Part shown: positions 23,897 through 32,380 of the stretch, in pieces
Numbering within the stretch: position 1 is the first letter of the stretch
Layout of the letters: each line of letters starts with the position of its first letter
Assembly: GCF_014648695.1 (NCBI RefSeq)
Contig: NZ_BMRP01000060.1
Coordinates: 1-38,202 of the forward strand
Source: Streptomyces albospinus
GTDB taxonomy: Bacteria; Actinomycetota; Actinomycetes; Streptomycetales; Streptomycetaceae
Direction: 5' to 3'
Length of the DNA: 38,202 bases
Position numbers and translations under genes: made by a program
Notes under the pieces: generated by a model
What the model was told of the DNA's origin: nothing
Seen by the model: the letters and a program-made list of their open reading frames with translations, nothing else
The model's database searches: none

Positions 23897-24967
23897 ATGA
23901 ACGAAGAGCAGGCCCGGAGGATCGGCGAGCGTCTGCGCTCGGCCCGCCGCCGGCGCGGGATGAGCCTGCGCAACCTCGCAGGCTTGGCCGGGGTGTCGGC
24001 CGGCTACCTGTCGATGGTGGAGAACGGCCAGCGGTTGCTGGACTGCTCCCATCTCATCACCTCCTTCGCAGAGGCCCTGCGGATCGCCCCGTCCGAACTG
24101 ACCGGCCGGCCCTTTGCCCCGGTGGACCCGCACGCCGGTGCGGCCCACGAGGCGATCTCCGCCCTGCGGCTGACGCTGATGGGGCTGACCATGGCCACTC
24201 CAACGGGCCGCCGGCGACCGGGGGTTGCTGCGACGGTACTGACCGAACGGGTGGTGAAGGCCAACCGGCTCTATCACGCGGCCGAATACGGCACCCTCGC
24301 CGCCGGGCTGCCGACGCTACTGGCCGACCTGCACGCAGCCACCGAGGCCGCCATCGGCGCCGCCCGCCGCGAGCTGCTGAAGCTGCTGGCAGGCGCCTAC
24401 CATCCGGCCTGCACCCTGCTGCTGAAGAACCTCGGCTACACCGACTTGGCGTTCATCGCGGTGACCCGTGCCGCCGAGGCGATCGCGGAGTTGGACGACC
24501 CGGTCTACTCCGCCCTGTCCGGCTTCTTCCACACCCACGTGCTGATGGCGGCCGGCAGTCCCACCCAGGCGCTGGCGCAGGCCTCCGCCGCCACCAACAC
24601 GCTCGAAGCGAACCTCACGAGCCCTCACGCCCATGCGCTGCTCGGCGAACTCCACCTGATCTCCGCCACCTCGCTGGCCCAGGACCGGCAGCGGTCCGGG
24701 AAAACCCGCGCCGGTCGGCGGCGCCTCCCTGCCCCGTCTGAACACATACGTCGGGCCAGGGACGTTCGCCCGTACATGACTGCTGCGCGGACGCCGTGCG
24801 CGGTTGAGCACGTTGGTGTGCAGGCGCCCCCCGCACCCGAGCAGGCGCTCCCCACCGGCCGACTCCGATCCCGGCTCGGGGTCCTGGGTTCACCTCGTGA
24901 ACACCTCTGCGTGCTGGGGCTCTTACCTTCGATAACGGTCCGGGTGACTGCCGCCCGGAGAGGGTGA
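23897..24967 (+). CDS. XRE-family regulator, C-terminus probably replaced
   Basis: A 356-residue frame. The N-terminal XRE helix-turn-helix is clear at about residues 6-70 (RRIGERLRSARRRRGMSLRN, then AGVSAGYLSMVENGQRLL). A helical sensor region with TPR-like repeats follows to about residue 270 (LLADLHAATEAAIGAARREL, GSPTQALAQASAATNTLEAN, LLGELHLISATSLAQDRQRS). Family members continue with further TPR repeats. Here, after GKTRAG (about base 24715), the sequence becomes Arg/Pro-rich and unrelated, so a frameshift or recombination has replaced the C-terminal ~120 residues. DNA binding could survive; ligand sensing probably not. GGCGGGGG precedes the ATG. Confidence 0.65.
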   Translation: MNEEQARRIGERLRSARRRRGMSLRNLAGLAGVSAGYLSMVENGQRLLDCSHLITSFAEALRIAPSELTGRPFAPVDPHAGAAHEAISALRLTLMGLTMATPTGRRRPGVAATVLTERVVKANRLYHAAEYGTLAAGLPTLLADLHAATEAAIGAARRELLKLLAGAYHPACTLLLKNLGYTDLAFIAVTRAAEAIAELDDPVYSALSGFFHTHVLMAAGSPTQALAQASAATNTLEANLTSPHAHALLGELHLISATSLAQDRQRSGKTRAGRRRLPAPSEHIRRARDVRPYMTAARTPCAVEHVGVQAPPAPEQALPTGRLRSRLGVLGSPREHLCVLGLLPSITVRVTAARRG

Positions 24968-25179
24968 GTCCATCCTCGACCGCCTCCTCCATCACGGCGA
25001 AGTGATCTCCATCAACGGACCGAGCCACCGGCTGAAGAACCGCCCCAAGGGCATCGAGCGCGAGACCGAAGTTGCTCAGGCCACGTTCGCGCTGATCGCC
25101 TTGCAGCTCAGTTGCGCGGCCTGGCAGCGGACCTGGCCCGAGCAGCCGCGACTGCGAGAGCGACTGAAGCAGCGATAAG
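24966..25179 (+). mobile_element. IstB-like (IS21) C-terminal fragment
   Basis: A plus frame without a start reads ESILDRLLHHGEVISINGPS, then HRLKNRPKGIERETEVA, and stays open to a TAA at about 25177. This resembles the C-terminus of the IS21 helper ATPase IstB as found in Streptomyces. No Walker motifs remain. It joins directly to the end of the disrupted XRE gene, which makes the IS the likely cause of that disruption. Confidence 0.45.
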
Positions 25180-25302
25180 CATGGCCCGTACCGCAGTCTG
25201 CTGATGGAAGACCACACTTCCTACGGCGGCTGCCACAGCAGCCAGCGCCAAGAGCACAACGATCGCCCCGGTCCGCCCCTGCCCCATCACCTGCCGGCTC
25301 AC
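25108..25302 (-). CDS. Small two-helix membrane protein
   Basis: A 64-residue ORF from a GTG at 25302 with GGGGGG four to five bases upstream. It has two hydrophobic helices: GAIVVLLALAAVAAAVGSVV (residues ~13-32) and AVRAMLIAASVALAVAAARA (residues ~36-55), between short basic ends. No family recognised. It overlaps the IstB-like fragment on the other strand. The good ribosome binding site and clean topology favour a real gene. Confidence 0.5.
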   Translation of the reverse strand: MSRQVMGQGRTGAIVVLLALAAVAAAVGSVVFHQQTAVRAMLIAASVALAVAAARARSAARPRN

Positions 25303-25498
25303 GTAACCCCCCTTGCCGAACCGGCATTCACTCCGTCACCTCAGCGTATCCCGGAGATCAACGGCCCACCGTGCCCTTCAAGTGATCGCCCGGACATGCC
25401 CTGGTCGAAGCGACCGCGCCTGCCTCGGTACTGCCGAGCACCTGGCGGCGCTGGCCGGCATCACCGTCCTGGACCTCGCCCTGCCGGCCACTGGCCGT

Positions 25499-26476
25499 TC
25501 AGGCGGCTGCGGCCGTGGTGGCGGGGCGGAAGGTGCGCCGGTATGCCTGGGGGGTGACGCCGATAGCGGCGTGGAGGTGCTGGCGCAGGGAGACACCGGT
25601 GCCGAACCCGGCGCGGTGGGCGACGAGGTCGATGGGCCAGTCGGTGGTCTCCAGGTAGTGGCGCGCCAGGTCGACGCGCTGATGGATCAGCCATTGGCGG
25701 GGGGTGGTGCCTGTCTCGTCGCGGAAGCGGCGCGTGAAGGTGCGCACGCTCATGTTTGCGTGGGCGGCCAGGTCGGCCAGGGTGAGGGGTTCGGCGAGGC
25801 GTTCCCTCGCCCATGCCTGGGTGGGGGCGGTGCCGGTGGCCGTCGGGTCGGGGACGGGGCGCTGGATGTACTGGGCCTGTCCGCCGTCTCGCCAGGGGGG
25901 CACCACGCAGGAGCGGGCGACGTCGTTGGCGATCTGGCTGCCGTGGTCGCGGCGGACAAGGTGCAGGCACAGGTCGATCCCGGCGGCGACGCCGGCCGAG
26001 GTGAAGATGTCGCCGTCGTCCACGAACAGCACGTCGGGGTCGATGCGGATGGTGGTGAACATCCGCTGCAGGCGCTCCGCTTCGCGCCAGTGCGTGGTGG
26101 CGGGACGGTGGTCAAGGAGCCCGGCGGCGGCCAGGACGTACGTGGCGGTGCAGATGCCCACGATCCGGGTGCCGGGGCGGATGGCGGCCAGGGCGTCGCG
26201 CAGCGCGGCGGGCAGGCGACCCTCTTCGCGGATGGGTCCGAGAGCATGGGAGGGCGGGATGACGACCGTGTCGACGCAGGCCAGCAAGGAGGCGTCGTGG
26301 GTGACGGTGAGGCCGTAGTCGGCTTCGGTCCGTACCGGGCCGCCGTCGAGGCTGCACGTGGTCACGGTGTAGAGCCGGTTGCCCGCCCGGTCGCGGGCGG
26401 CGCCGAAGATGCGGGCGGGGATGCCGAGTTCGAAGGGGACGACGCCGTCCAGTGCCAGAACGCCAACGTGGTGCAT
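25499..26476 (-). CDS. GlxA-family transcription regulator (DJ-1/PfpI + AraC HTH)
   Basis: A 325-residue regulator. Residues ~1-170 form a DJ-1/PfpI-like class I glutamine amidotransferase fold (MHHVGVLALDGVVPFELGIP; nucleophile-elbow Cys in GTRIVGICTATYVLAAAGLL, C109). Residues ~215-320 form the AraC double HTH (LTLADLAAHANMSVRTFTRR, then WPIDLVAHRAGFGTGVSLRQ). The DJ-1 part is usually a ligand sensor in this family. AAGGA lies seven bases before the ATG. It is divergent from the quinone oxidoreductase gene across 128 bases and is the likely regulator of it. Confidence 0.92.
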   Translation of the reverse strand: MHHVGVLALDGVVPFELGIPARIFGAARDRAGNRLYTVTTCSLDGGPVRTEADYGLTVTHDASLLACVDTVVIPPSHALGPIREEGRLPAALRDALAAIRPGTRIVGICTATYVLAAAGLLDHRPATTHWREAERLQRMFTTIRIDPDVLFVDDGDIFTSAGVAAGIDLCLHLVRRDHGSQIANDVARSCVVPPWRDGGQAQYIQRPVPDPTATGTAPTQAWARERLAEPLTLADLAAHANMSVRTFTRRFRDETGTTPRQWLIHQRVDLARHYLETTDWPIDLVAHRAGFGTGVSLRQHLHAAIGVTPQAYRRTFRPATTAAAA

Positions 26477-26604
26477 GGCCAGATCCTTTCAGGCCATGGC
26501 CATCACGCCGCTACTGGGGGCACTTGGGTCCCGGCAGTCTTATGACGTGCCCGAGACAACAGGCATGAACCGCAAGCGAAACACCCGGGAAAGAGAACGC
26601 CATC

Positions 26605-27573
26605 ATGTCCCTGACCTCCACCGCCCCCACCATGCGCGCTGTCTCCCAAGACACCGCCGGAGCCCCCGACGTCCTCAAGGTCGTCGAAACCCAGCGCCCG
26701 GAGCCGGGCCGGGGCGAGATCCTGGTCCGGGTGCACGCGGCGGGTGTGAACCCGGCCGACTGGAAGACCCGGGAGAGGGGTGTGTTCGCCGACGGGACGC
26801 AGCTTCCCTTCACCTTGGGGTTCGACGTCTCCGGAGTGGTCGAGGAGACCGGCGACGGTGTGACCCTTTTCCAGCCGGGCGACGCGGTCTTCGGGATGCC
26901 GTGCTTCCCACACCCGGCCGGCGCCTACGCCGAGTACGTCACCGCCCCGGCCCGCCACTTCGCTCCCCGCCCCCAGGGCCTGACCCATATCGAGTCGGGC
27001 GCCTTGCCGCTGGCCTCGCTCACCGCCTGGCAGGCCCTCGTCGACACTGCCGACGTCCGGCCCGGCCAGCGCGTCCTCATCCATGCTGCCGCGGGCGGCG
27101 TCGGCCACCTGGCCGTCCAGATCGCGAAGGCCCGCGGCGCCCATGTGATCGGCACCGCCAGCGCCGGCAAGCACGACCTGCTGCGCTCCCTGGGCGCGGA
27201 CGAACTGATCGACTACCGCACCCAGAACTTCGCCGAGACCATCCGCGACGTCGACGTCGTCCTGGACGCCATCGGCGGCGCCAACTGGGCTCACTCCCTG
27301 CGCACCCTGCGCCCGGGCGGAAGGCTGGTCTCGATACTGCCTCTGGACGACACCTTCCCCCACAAGGAGGCCGAGGCGGCCGGGGTGCGGGCGGGGTTCA
27401 TGCTCGTCGAGCCCGACCAGCAGGGCCTGCGCGAGATCACCAAGCTGGTCGAGGACGGCCGCCTGCGAGTGATCGCCGACGCGGTCTTCCCGCTGGAGGA
27501 CGCCGCCACGGCCCACACGCTGGGCGAGGCCGGCCGCACCACCGGAAAGATCGTCCTTTCCGCCACGCCGTGA
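26605..27573 (+). CDS. NADP-dependent quinone oxidoreductase (zinc-free MDR)
   Basis: A 322-residue member of the medium-chain dehydrogenase/reductase superfamily, quinone-oxidoreductase-like branch. The GroES-like N-domain has VRVHAAGVNPADWKTRERGV (about residues 41-60) and the FTLGFDVSGVVEETGDGV segment. The Rossmann nucleotide loop is HAAAGGVGHLAVQIAKARGA (about residues 150-169). The zinc-ligand cysteines of alcohol dehydrogenases are absent, so it is expected to reduce quinones or enones with NADPH. Length is typical. It faces away from the GlxA regulator and is probably its target. Confidence 0.9.
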   Translation: MSLTSTAPTMRAVSQDTAGAPDVLKVVETQRPEPGRGEILVRVHAAGVNPADWKTRERGVFADGTQLPFTLGFDVSGVVEETGDGVTLFQPGDAVFGMPCFPHPAGAYAEYVTAPARHFAPRPQGLTHIESGALPLASLTAWQALVDTADVRPGQRVLIHAAAGGVGHLAVQIAKARGAHVIGTASAGKHDLLRSLGADELIDYRTQNFAETIRDVDVVLDAIGGANWAHSLRTLRPGGRLVSILPLDDTFPHKEAEAAGVRAGFMLVEPDQQGLREITKLVEDGRLRVIADAVFPLEDAATAHTLGEAGRTTGKIVLSATP

Positions 27574-28188
27574 CCCGTCATCCTCGCCTCCCTTCCGTAC
27601 GTCACGCGCCGCACCTCCCTCCCGGCCTGCCCGTATCCGACAGGCCCTGCGCCGTCACGCTCCACTGAGAACGGACCGCACTATTGGCGTCCTCGCTGAA
27701 CCTCGCGAACGACGAGACCCACGTGGTGCGGCCGGACGGCTTGATCAACGATTCCGCGTGCGTAACCCTCGGCCCGCTGGTGGACAAGCATCATGGGGAA
27801 TCCGTCACAGTACGGCACGCGTCACCGAGCCTCGGCAACGAACTCGGCGATCACTTTGTCCCGCACCTCGGTCAGCTCCTCGGACGTTGAAGGGCGGCAG
27901 GCTGTGGTGGCTTGGGCGGGGACGCGCATCGGGACCACGCCCGCTGGCCGATCGAACTTGGGCGACGCCTCCAACGAGACTGTGTCCGTCCCGGCTTGGG
28001 CGAGCGCAGTGAGACATGGGCTCCCGCCGACTTCGAGGCCGCGCAGGTAGGCCGCGGGCGGGCGCCAGGTGCCAGACGAGACGGACGCAGGTTCCGTGAC
28101 CACCACGCTTCTGCCGGCGTTGGTGTCGAGTCGCGTCGGGGTTGCGTGGTGCCCGGGCTCTGTTGGCGGAGTCTCCACGTTGGGGAGG
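27574..28188. other. Gap with a possible minus-strand remnant
   Basis: No confident gene. A minus-strand frame from 28178 to 27822 (118 residues) has protein-like stretches (TDTVSLEASPKFDRPAGVVP and EELTEVRDKVIAEFVAEAR) but no recognisable family and no good start. A plus frame at 27684-27890 (NLANDETHVVRPDGLIND) is equally unassigned. Either could be a decayed gene. Confidence 0.35.
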
Positions 28189-30096
28189 TCATACGGCCTG
28201 GCCCGGGCTCGGGTCGACGGGTGGCGTACCCCGGCCCGCGGAAGCCAGTATGGCGGAGCCGGCGGGATCGGCGGCCAGAGCCTCCTCGAAGCCGTCCTTC
28301 GGCAGCACCCTGTTCCCGGCGAGGGTGACTCCGCTCGGCGGGGTGTCGGCCTCGGAGGGGTGGTCGTCCCAGAAGTTGTCGAGGAAGGCCACGTTCTCCA
28401 GCGGGGGCGTCACCCGTAGCACGATCGGGGTGTCACTGCGGTGGACGACGTTGCCCTGCACGGTGACCCAGGCGGCTCCGTAGTCGGTGTAGAGGCCGAA
28501 GTTGTAGGGGGTGATGGTGTCGCGGATGACGTTGCCTCGTACCAGGGTGCCGTCGGCGTAGGAGGTCCCCTGTCTGCCGTTGAGGTAGATGCCGCCGCCG
28601 TCGGCCAGCACTGTCATGGTGTGGTGGATGAGGTTCTCGATGATCTGGACCCGGGCGGCCTGGTTGCCGCCGGTGACGACGATCCCGCTGTAGGGCACGT
28701 CGTGGATCTCGTTGTGAGCCACCGTCACCTCGCGTGCGTCCATGACCCAGAGGGCGGGTGAGCCGTGGTACTCGCGGCCGATGTGGTGGATCAGGTTGTG
28801 CCGGATCTGGGTGCCGGTGCCGGAGGTGACGGTCACGGCGCTTCCGGAGACGTCCTCGATCTGGTTGCCGACGACCGCGTTGTCGTGGCCCGGACCGGTG
28901 AAGCCGATCGCCCCGGCACCGAGCCGGGTGAACGTGTTGCCCTGGAGTGCGACCCGCACGGCGGCGGTGAACTCGACGTTGGCCGGCAGGAGCCGGGGTT
29001 CTGCCGGGATGGTCAGATGGGCTTTTCCTTCGGCGAGTTCGACCTTCTGCAGCTCACCGCCTCCGTAGTAGGTGTTGGCGAAGAAGTGCAGGAATCCGTG
29101 GGGTCCGTCCGGTTCGGTCCAGCCGGCGTGGGAGAAGGCCAGGCCGCGCAGCGTCACATCGTGCAGCGGATTCGCCTCGGTTCCCCGGCCGAGGACGAGC
29201 TTCTCCAGGACCGGGGCGATGATCTCGGCCTCGGCCGGGTACTCCCCGGGCAGTGGCAGGTAGTGCAGGACGTGGCGCCCCGGGGTGCGTCGATCGAGGG
29301 CGAAGGTGCCCGGCTCGGTCAGGAAGCTCACGCTGTTCTCCGCCGAACTCGGCCGGGCCAGGCCGTCCCACCGGGTGTCCCGGCGGCATTCGGGGCTCGC
29401 CGCATGGTCGCCGACCCAGGTGGCGGTGTAGAGCTCGCGGGCCCGGTTGAAGGCGGGCTGGACGAGGGTGATGGTCGTGGAGTGCGCATCGCCGGTGATC
29501 TCGGCGACTCGGCAGCGGGCCTCCGACCACGGGTACACCCACGGGAAGACGAACTCGATGCTCGTCGGGTCTTGCCAGCTCTGCGGAGCCGGACTGTCCG
29601 TGACGTAACCAGTCTCGGTTTTCGTCACGCTGCCTGGGATGCCGGGGCTGAGCGAGGCCCTGGCGGCTCGGCGGCCGTTCACGTACAGCTGCCGGGTCTC
29701 CAACGAACCCACGTCGGCCCGCCAGGCGCCGTTCGCCCCGCCGGGACGCCATCCGGTGATCACCCGGCCACCGCTGACAACGGCCGTCTCCTGTCGGGGA
29801 GTTCCGTAGCCGTGGGCCTGGTAGACGACCCGGTGTCCGTTCTCGCCCGAGTCTCCTGAGCTGGCGTCCAAGGTGAAGGGGGCGTCCAGGAAATACGTTC
29901 CGGCGCGGAGGCTGACCACGAGGTCGGAGCGCAGTGACGCGGTGCGGGCGCGGACGGCCCGCTGTGCGGCGGGCAGGGTGGCGAACGGCCGGTCGAGTGT
30001 GCCGGGCCAGGAGTCGCGACCCCACGGCGCGACGTAGAGCTGGTTGGGCTGGTCGGAGTGGAGCTGGTCGGGCTGATCGGACTGGCTGTCGAGCAT
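28189..30096 (-). CDS. Right-handed parallel beta-helix protein (pectate-lyase-like)
   Basis: A 635-residue protein predicted to fold as a right-handed parallel beta-helix, as in polysaccharide lyases and glycoside hydrolases of the PL/GH28 type. The N-terminus has the entry pattern LYVAPWGRDSWPGTLDRPFA, then FATLPAAQRAVRAR, usual for such proteins. The C-terminal half has repeated beta-helix coils with N/H ladders: NTFTRLGAGAIGFTGPGHDN, IRHNLIHHIGREYHGSPALW, VAHNEIHDVPYSGIVVTGGN, IENLIHHTMTVLADGGGIYL. No signal peptide is seen, which is unusual for a secreted lyase, so it may act inside the cell or use another route. ATG at 30096 with GGGGGAAGG upstream. It is divergent from a TetR gene with a palindrome between them. 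Confidence 0.85.
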   Translation of the reverse strand: MLDSQSDQPDQLHSDQPNQLYVAPWGRDSWPGTLDRPFATLPAAQRAVRARTASLRSDLVVSLRAGTYFLDAPFTLDASSGDSGENGHRVVYQAHGYGTPRQETAVVSGGRVITGWRPGGANGAWRADVGSLETRQLYVNGRRAARASLSPGIPGSVTKTETGYVTDSPAPQSWQDPTSIEFVFPWVYPWSEARCRVAEITGDAHSTTITLVQPAFNRARELYTATWVGDHAASPECRRDTRWDGLARPSSAENSVSFLTEPGTFALDRRTPGRHVLHYLPLPGEYPAEAEIIAPVLEKLVLGRGTEANPLHDVTLRGLAFSHAGWTEPDGPHGFLHFFANTYYGGGELQKVELAEGKAHLTIPAEPRLLPANVEFTAAVRVALQGNTFTRLGAGAIGFTGPGHDNAVVGNQIEDVSGSAVTVTSGTGTQIRHNLIHHIGREYHGSPALWVMDAREVTVAHNEIHDVPYSGIVVTGGNQAARVQIIENLIHHTMTVLADGGGIYLNGRQGTSYADGTLVRGNVIRDTITPYNFGLYTDYGAAWVTVQGNVVHRSDTPIVLRVTPPLENVAFLDNFWDDHPSEADTPPSGVTLAGNRVLPKDGFEEALAADPAGSAILASAGRGTPPVDPSPGQAV

Positions 30097-30126
30097 GGGT
30101 GCACCTTCCCCCAGGTGGTGTATGTC

Positions 30127-30142
30127 GTACACTAGTGCGTAC
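30127..30142. promoter_or_regulatory. Candidate TetR operator
   Basis: GTACACTAGTGCGTAC contains a perfect 8-bp palindrome (CACTAGTG, 30130-30137) with GTAC on both sides. It sits in the 96-base gap between the divergent beta-helix and TetR genes, in locally AT-rich DNA. The position is right for a regulator that controls both itself and its neighbour. Confidence 0.5.
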
Positions 30143-30192
30143 ACCATAAACTGCAGGCTAGGGTGAACGTCAAGGATGGGAGGTGAGTGCGC

Positions 30193-31143
30193 ATGACTGA
30201 GGAGAACATGGCAGCGGATCCTGCACGCACCGTCGAACTGCTCTGGGGCGCCAAGGAGGGCCACGGCAGAACGGGGCTGAACCTGACCGGGATCGTCGCG
30301 ATGGCGATCGAAGTCGCCGATGCGGACGGGCTGCCCGCGCTGTCCATGCGGCGAGTGGCCGAGAGGCTGGGATTCACGACGATGTCGCTCTACCGGCATG
30401 TGCCCGGCAAGGCGGAGCTGATGGAGCTGATGCGGGACACCGTGGTCGGTGAACTCGGCGTGGCCGCCCCCGACCACCCTGAGTCCGAGCCCGAGGACGG
30501 TGACTGGCGCAGCGGCATGGAGGCGTGGGCTCGCGCCCACTGGGCCCTGCACCAGCGGCATCCGTGGCTCGTGCACACCGCGGGCAGTCGCCGGCTGCCT
30601 GGCCCGAACATCATGGCCGACTACGACCGCGCGCTACGGATCGCCGAGGGGACGGGCCTCCAGGCTTCCGAGGTGGTCGCGGTGGTCCAGCTGGTCGGCG
30701 GCTTCGTGAAGACCGCCGCCCTCCAGGTCCACGAAGTCCTGCGCGAGGAACGGGAGTCCGGCGTCTCGAACTCGCAGTGGTGGCGCAGCCGGGAAGAGCT
30801 GTTCGAGCACATGCGCCCGTACCCTGCGCTCGGCCGCATGTGGCAGGCCGGTGGCTTCGACGAGCGTGAGAACCCCTTCGACTTCGGTCTGGCCCGCACC
30901 CTCGACGGCGTCGAACTGCTCATCCGGCGCCGACGTGATGAAAAGTGTGACGTAAATGCGTTGCATCCCCACGCAGGGCAGTGCTTGGTCTGCGGCTCCG
31001 AGTGGGACGGGGCGCGTCGGGGGCGTCCACGGGACTACTGCTCCCGCGCATGCCGGCAACGGGCCTACCGGCGGCGCCGATCGGCGACCTCGGCATCCGC
31101 TGGTTCTGGGGGATCCGTCAGTTCTGTTGGTAGCGCCTTCTAG
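30193..31143 (+). CDS. TetR/AcrR regulator with C-terminal zinc-like tail
   Basis: A 316-residue repressor-type protein. The TetR HTH lies at about residues 34-80 (IVAMAIEVADADGLPALSMR, then RVAERLGFTTMSLYRHVPGK). The ligand domain follows to about residue 245 (TetR_C type; DWRSGMEAWARAHWALHQRH). An extra C-terminal segment of ~65 residues carries CLVCGSEWDGARRGRPRDYC, then SRACRQRAYRRRR. That is a C-x2-C...C-x3-C arrangement resembling a zinc knuckle, found on some Streptomyces regulators. It could add DNA or protein contacts. ATG at 30193 with GGGAGG upstream; a GTG two codons earlier (30187) is less well spaced. Divergent from the beta-helix gene. Confidence 0.88.
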   Translation: MTEENMAADPARTVELLWGAKEGHGRTGLNLTGIVAMAIEVADADGLPALSMRRVAERLGFTTMSLYRHVPGKAELMELMRDTVVGELGVAAPDHPESEPEDGDWRSGMEAWARAHWALHQRHPWLVHTAGSRRLPGPNIMADYDRALRIAEGTGLQASEVVAVVQLVGGFVKTAALQVHEVLREERESGVSNSQWWRSREELFEHMRPYPALGRMWQAGGFDERENPFDFGLARTLDGVELLIRRRRDEKCDVNALHPHAGQCLVCGSEWDGARRGRPRDYCSRACRQRAYRRRRSATSASAGSGGSVSSVGSAF

Positions 31144-31159
31144 ATGATCGCGCAGGTAG

Positions 31160-31276
31160 GCGGTCGGTCATGGTCGTCGTCAAACGGTTCCGCAAGTCGG
31201 CGCCGTGATCGGCGCGCTGGTCACCGAGCGGGCCTGGGAGCTCCCGGCCGCCGGCGCGAGCCTGCGTGAGCGCTGA
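31160..31276 (+). pseudogene. DUF721/DciA-like internal fragment
   Basis: The plus frame reads TVPQVGAVIGALVTERAWEL, then PAAGASLRER, and stops at TGA (31274-31276). Streptomyces DUF721 proteins have this block followed by Trp (RERW), so the TGA is probably a mutated TGG. After the stop the resemblance is lost in the terminator hairpin. It is a remnant with no start. Confidence 0.45.
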
Positions 31277-31292
31277 GCGGGCCGGAACGGTG

Positions 31293-31337
31293 ACGTGGAC
31301 GGGGCTCGGCGAGATGTTCGCCGAGCCCCGTCCACGT
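31293..31337. terminator. Perfect 20-bp stem, probable two-way terminator
   Basis: Bases 31293-31312 pair without mismatch with 31318-31337 around a five-base loop (GATGT). It lies between the convergent TetR gene (ending 31143) and the DUF1269-like gene (ending 31432), so it can stop transcription from both sides. The stem is unusually long. Confidence 0.75.
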
Positions 31338-31431
31338 ACTGTGGCGCTCTGCTTGGTGGCGTCGGTAGCACCATCCAAGAGGCGGGGCTGTCGGTGGGTT
31401 CTGCCATCGGCCCTGCTGGGCTGAGCCCGGC

Positions 31432-31926
31432 CTAATGCCTCTGTGCGATGGCTTCCTCCACTTCCTTGCGGATCTCCCTCGCGGGATAGCGCGCGGCCGT
31501 CCCGTAAGGGGCGAGCAGTCCGTCGACGAGTGATGAATCGGCCTCCACCAGTTCGGCTACCAGCACGGTGGTTCCCGGCGGCACTTCCGCCGCCAGCATC
31601 TCCAGCGCCGCAGTGGCTGCGGTCGCCTCGCGCGCGTCATGGGCACCGCCGATCAGCCCGCCCGCGCCGAAGCCGATCATGACGCCGAGCGGGCCGCCAA
31701 GGATGCCCAGGAGCCCGCCGATCAGGCCGCCGACGGCGAAGGCCCGGGCGGTGCCGGTGCTGTCGACGGCGTCGGGGAAGTCGAGGACGCCGTCGGCGTC
31801 GCGCGCGACGACCGCTGCCTCGCGCAATGTCACCTCGCCGTTGGCGTGCGCCTGCCGCAGCGCGTCGAGCGCCTGGTGGCCGGTCAGCGGGGCGTCGACG
31901 TTCAGGAAAAGGATGTTGTCGTCCAT
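31432..31926 (-). CDS. DUF1269-like glycine-rich membrane protein
   Basis: A 164-residue protein. The N-terminal alpha/beta part (ALDALRQAHANGEVTLREAA, then VVARDADGVLDF) is followed by a glycine-rich hydrophobic hairpin (AVGGLIGGLLGILGGPLGVM, then IGFGAGGLIGGAHDA; about residues 65-100). A C-terminal soluble part follows (VPPGTTVLVAELVEADSSLV). This order is that of the DUF1269/DUF6325 type of small membrane-associated proteins, whose function is unknown. The ATG at 31926 follows GGAATGC closely; the longer open frame to 32046 lacks family resemblance. Confidence 0.75.
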   Translation of the reverse strand: MDDNILFLNVDAPLTGHQALDALRQAHANGEVTLREAAVVARDADGVLDFPDAVDSTGTARAFAVGGLIGGLLGILGGPLGVMIGFGAGGLIGGAHDAREATAATAALEMLAAEVPPGTTVLVAELVEADSSLVDGLLAPYGTAARYPAREIRKEVEEAIAQRH

Positions 31927-32380
31927 GCATTCCACTGTTGGCGCTCCCAGCCCTTGGCGCACCCCAGCGGGGCCTGTCACGCCGAGTGGGCCGATGCGTT
32001 CAGCGGGTGGTGTGCAGGTACTGGCGTCGAGTGGTGACCAGCGCACGCCGGCGCGGCTGCTGCCCGCTATCGAGCCATCGCACCATGGAGGGGCCGTTGC
32101 GCGTGCGGTCGGCCATGAATGGGGCGACGTCGACGTAGTACGCGTAGTAGCCGCCGCGGGTCAGATCTCAGAGCCGGCCACCGCAGCCCGCAGGTAACCC
32201 GGCCCCCTTCCCCTGCCTGCCTGTCACCCGCATCAGCCCGGGGCTGCCAGGCAAGGCCCAGTGCGGCGGACAGCGCGCCATGGAGCCGTTGCCGCGTCAC
32301 CGGATTCTGCCGCCGGAAACGGACCGCACCTGCATGGAGCTGGACCCCGACGCGAGGGACACCCCGGGGCTCTCCATGCA
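31927..32380. other. Gap with a C-terminal protein fragment
   Basis: On the minus strand a frame open from about 32170 ends at a TGA at 32000-32002. It reads RGGYYAYYVDVAPFMADRTR, then NGPSMVRWLDSGQQPRRR. It looks like a true protein end, but I do not recognise the family and the 5' part is missing. The rest, to the repeat at 32381, holds nothing supported. Confidence 0.35.

Noticed and set aside
25313..26545. 410-codon plus-strand open frame
   Set aside because: Mirror of the GlxA-type regulator, which has clear domains on the other strand.
28765..29859. 364-codon plus-strand open frame
   Set aside because: Antisense to the beta-helix gene; composition (Gly/Val/Asp-rich) follows codon mirror effects and no family is seen.
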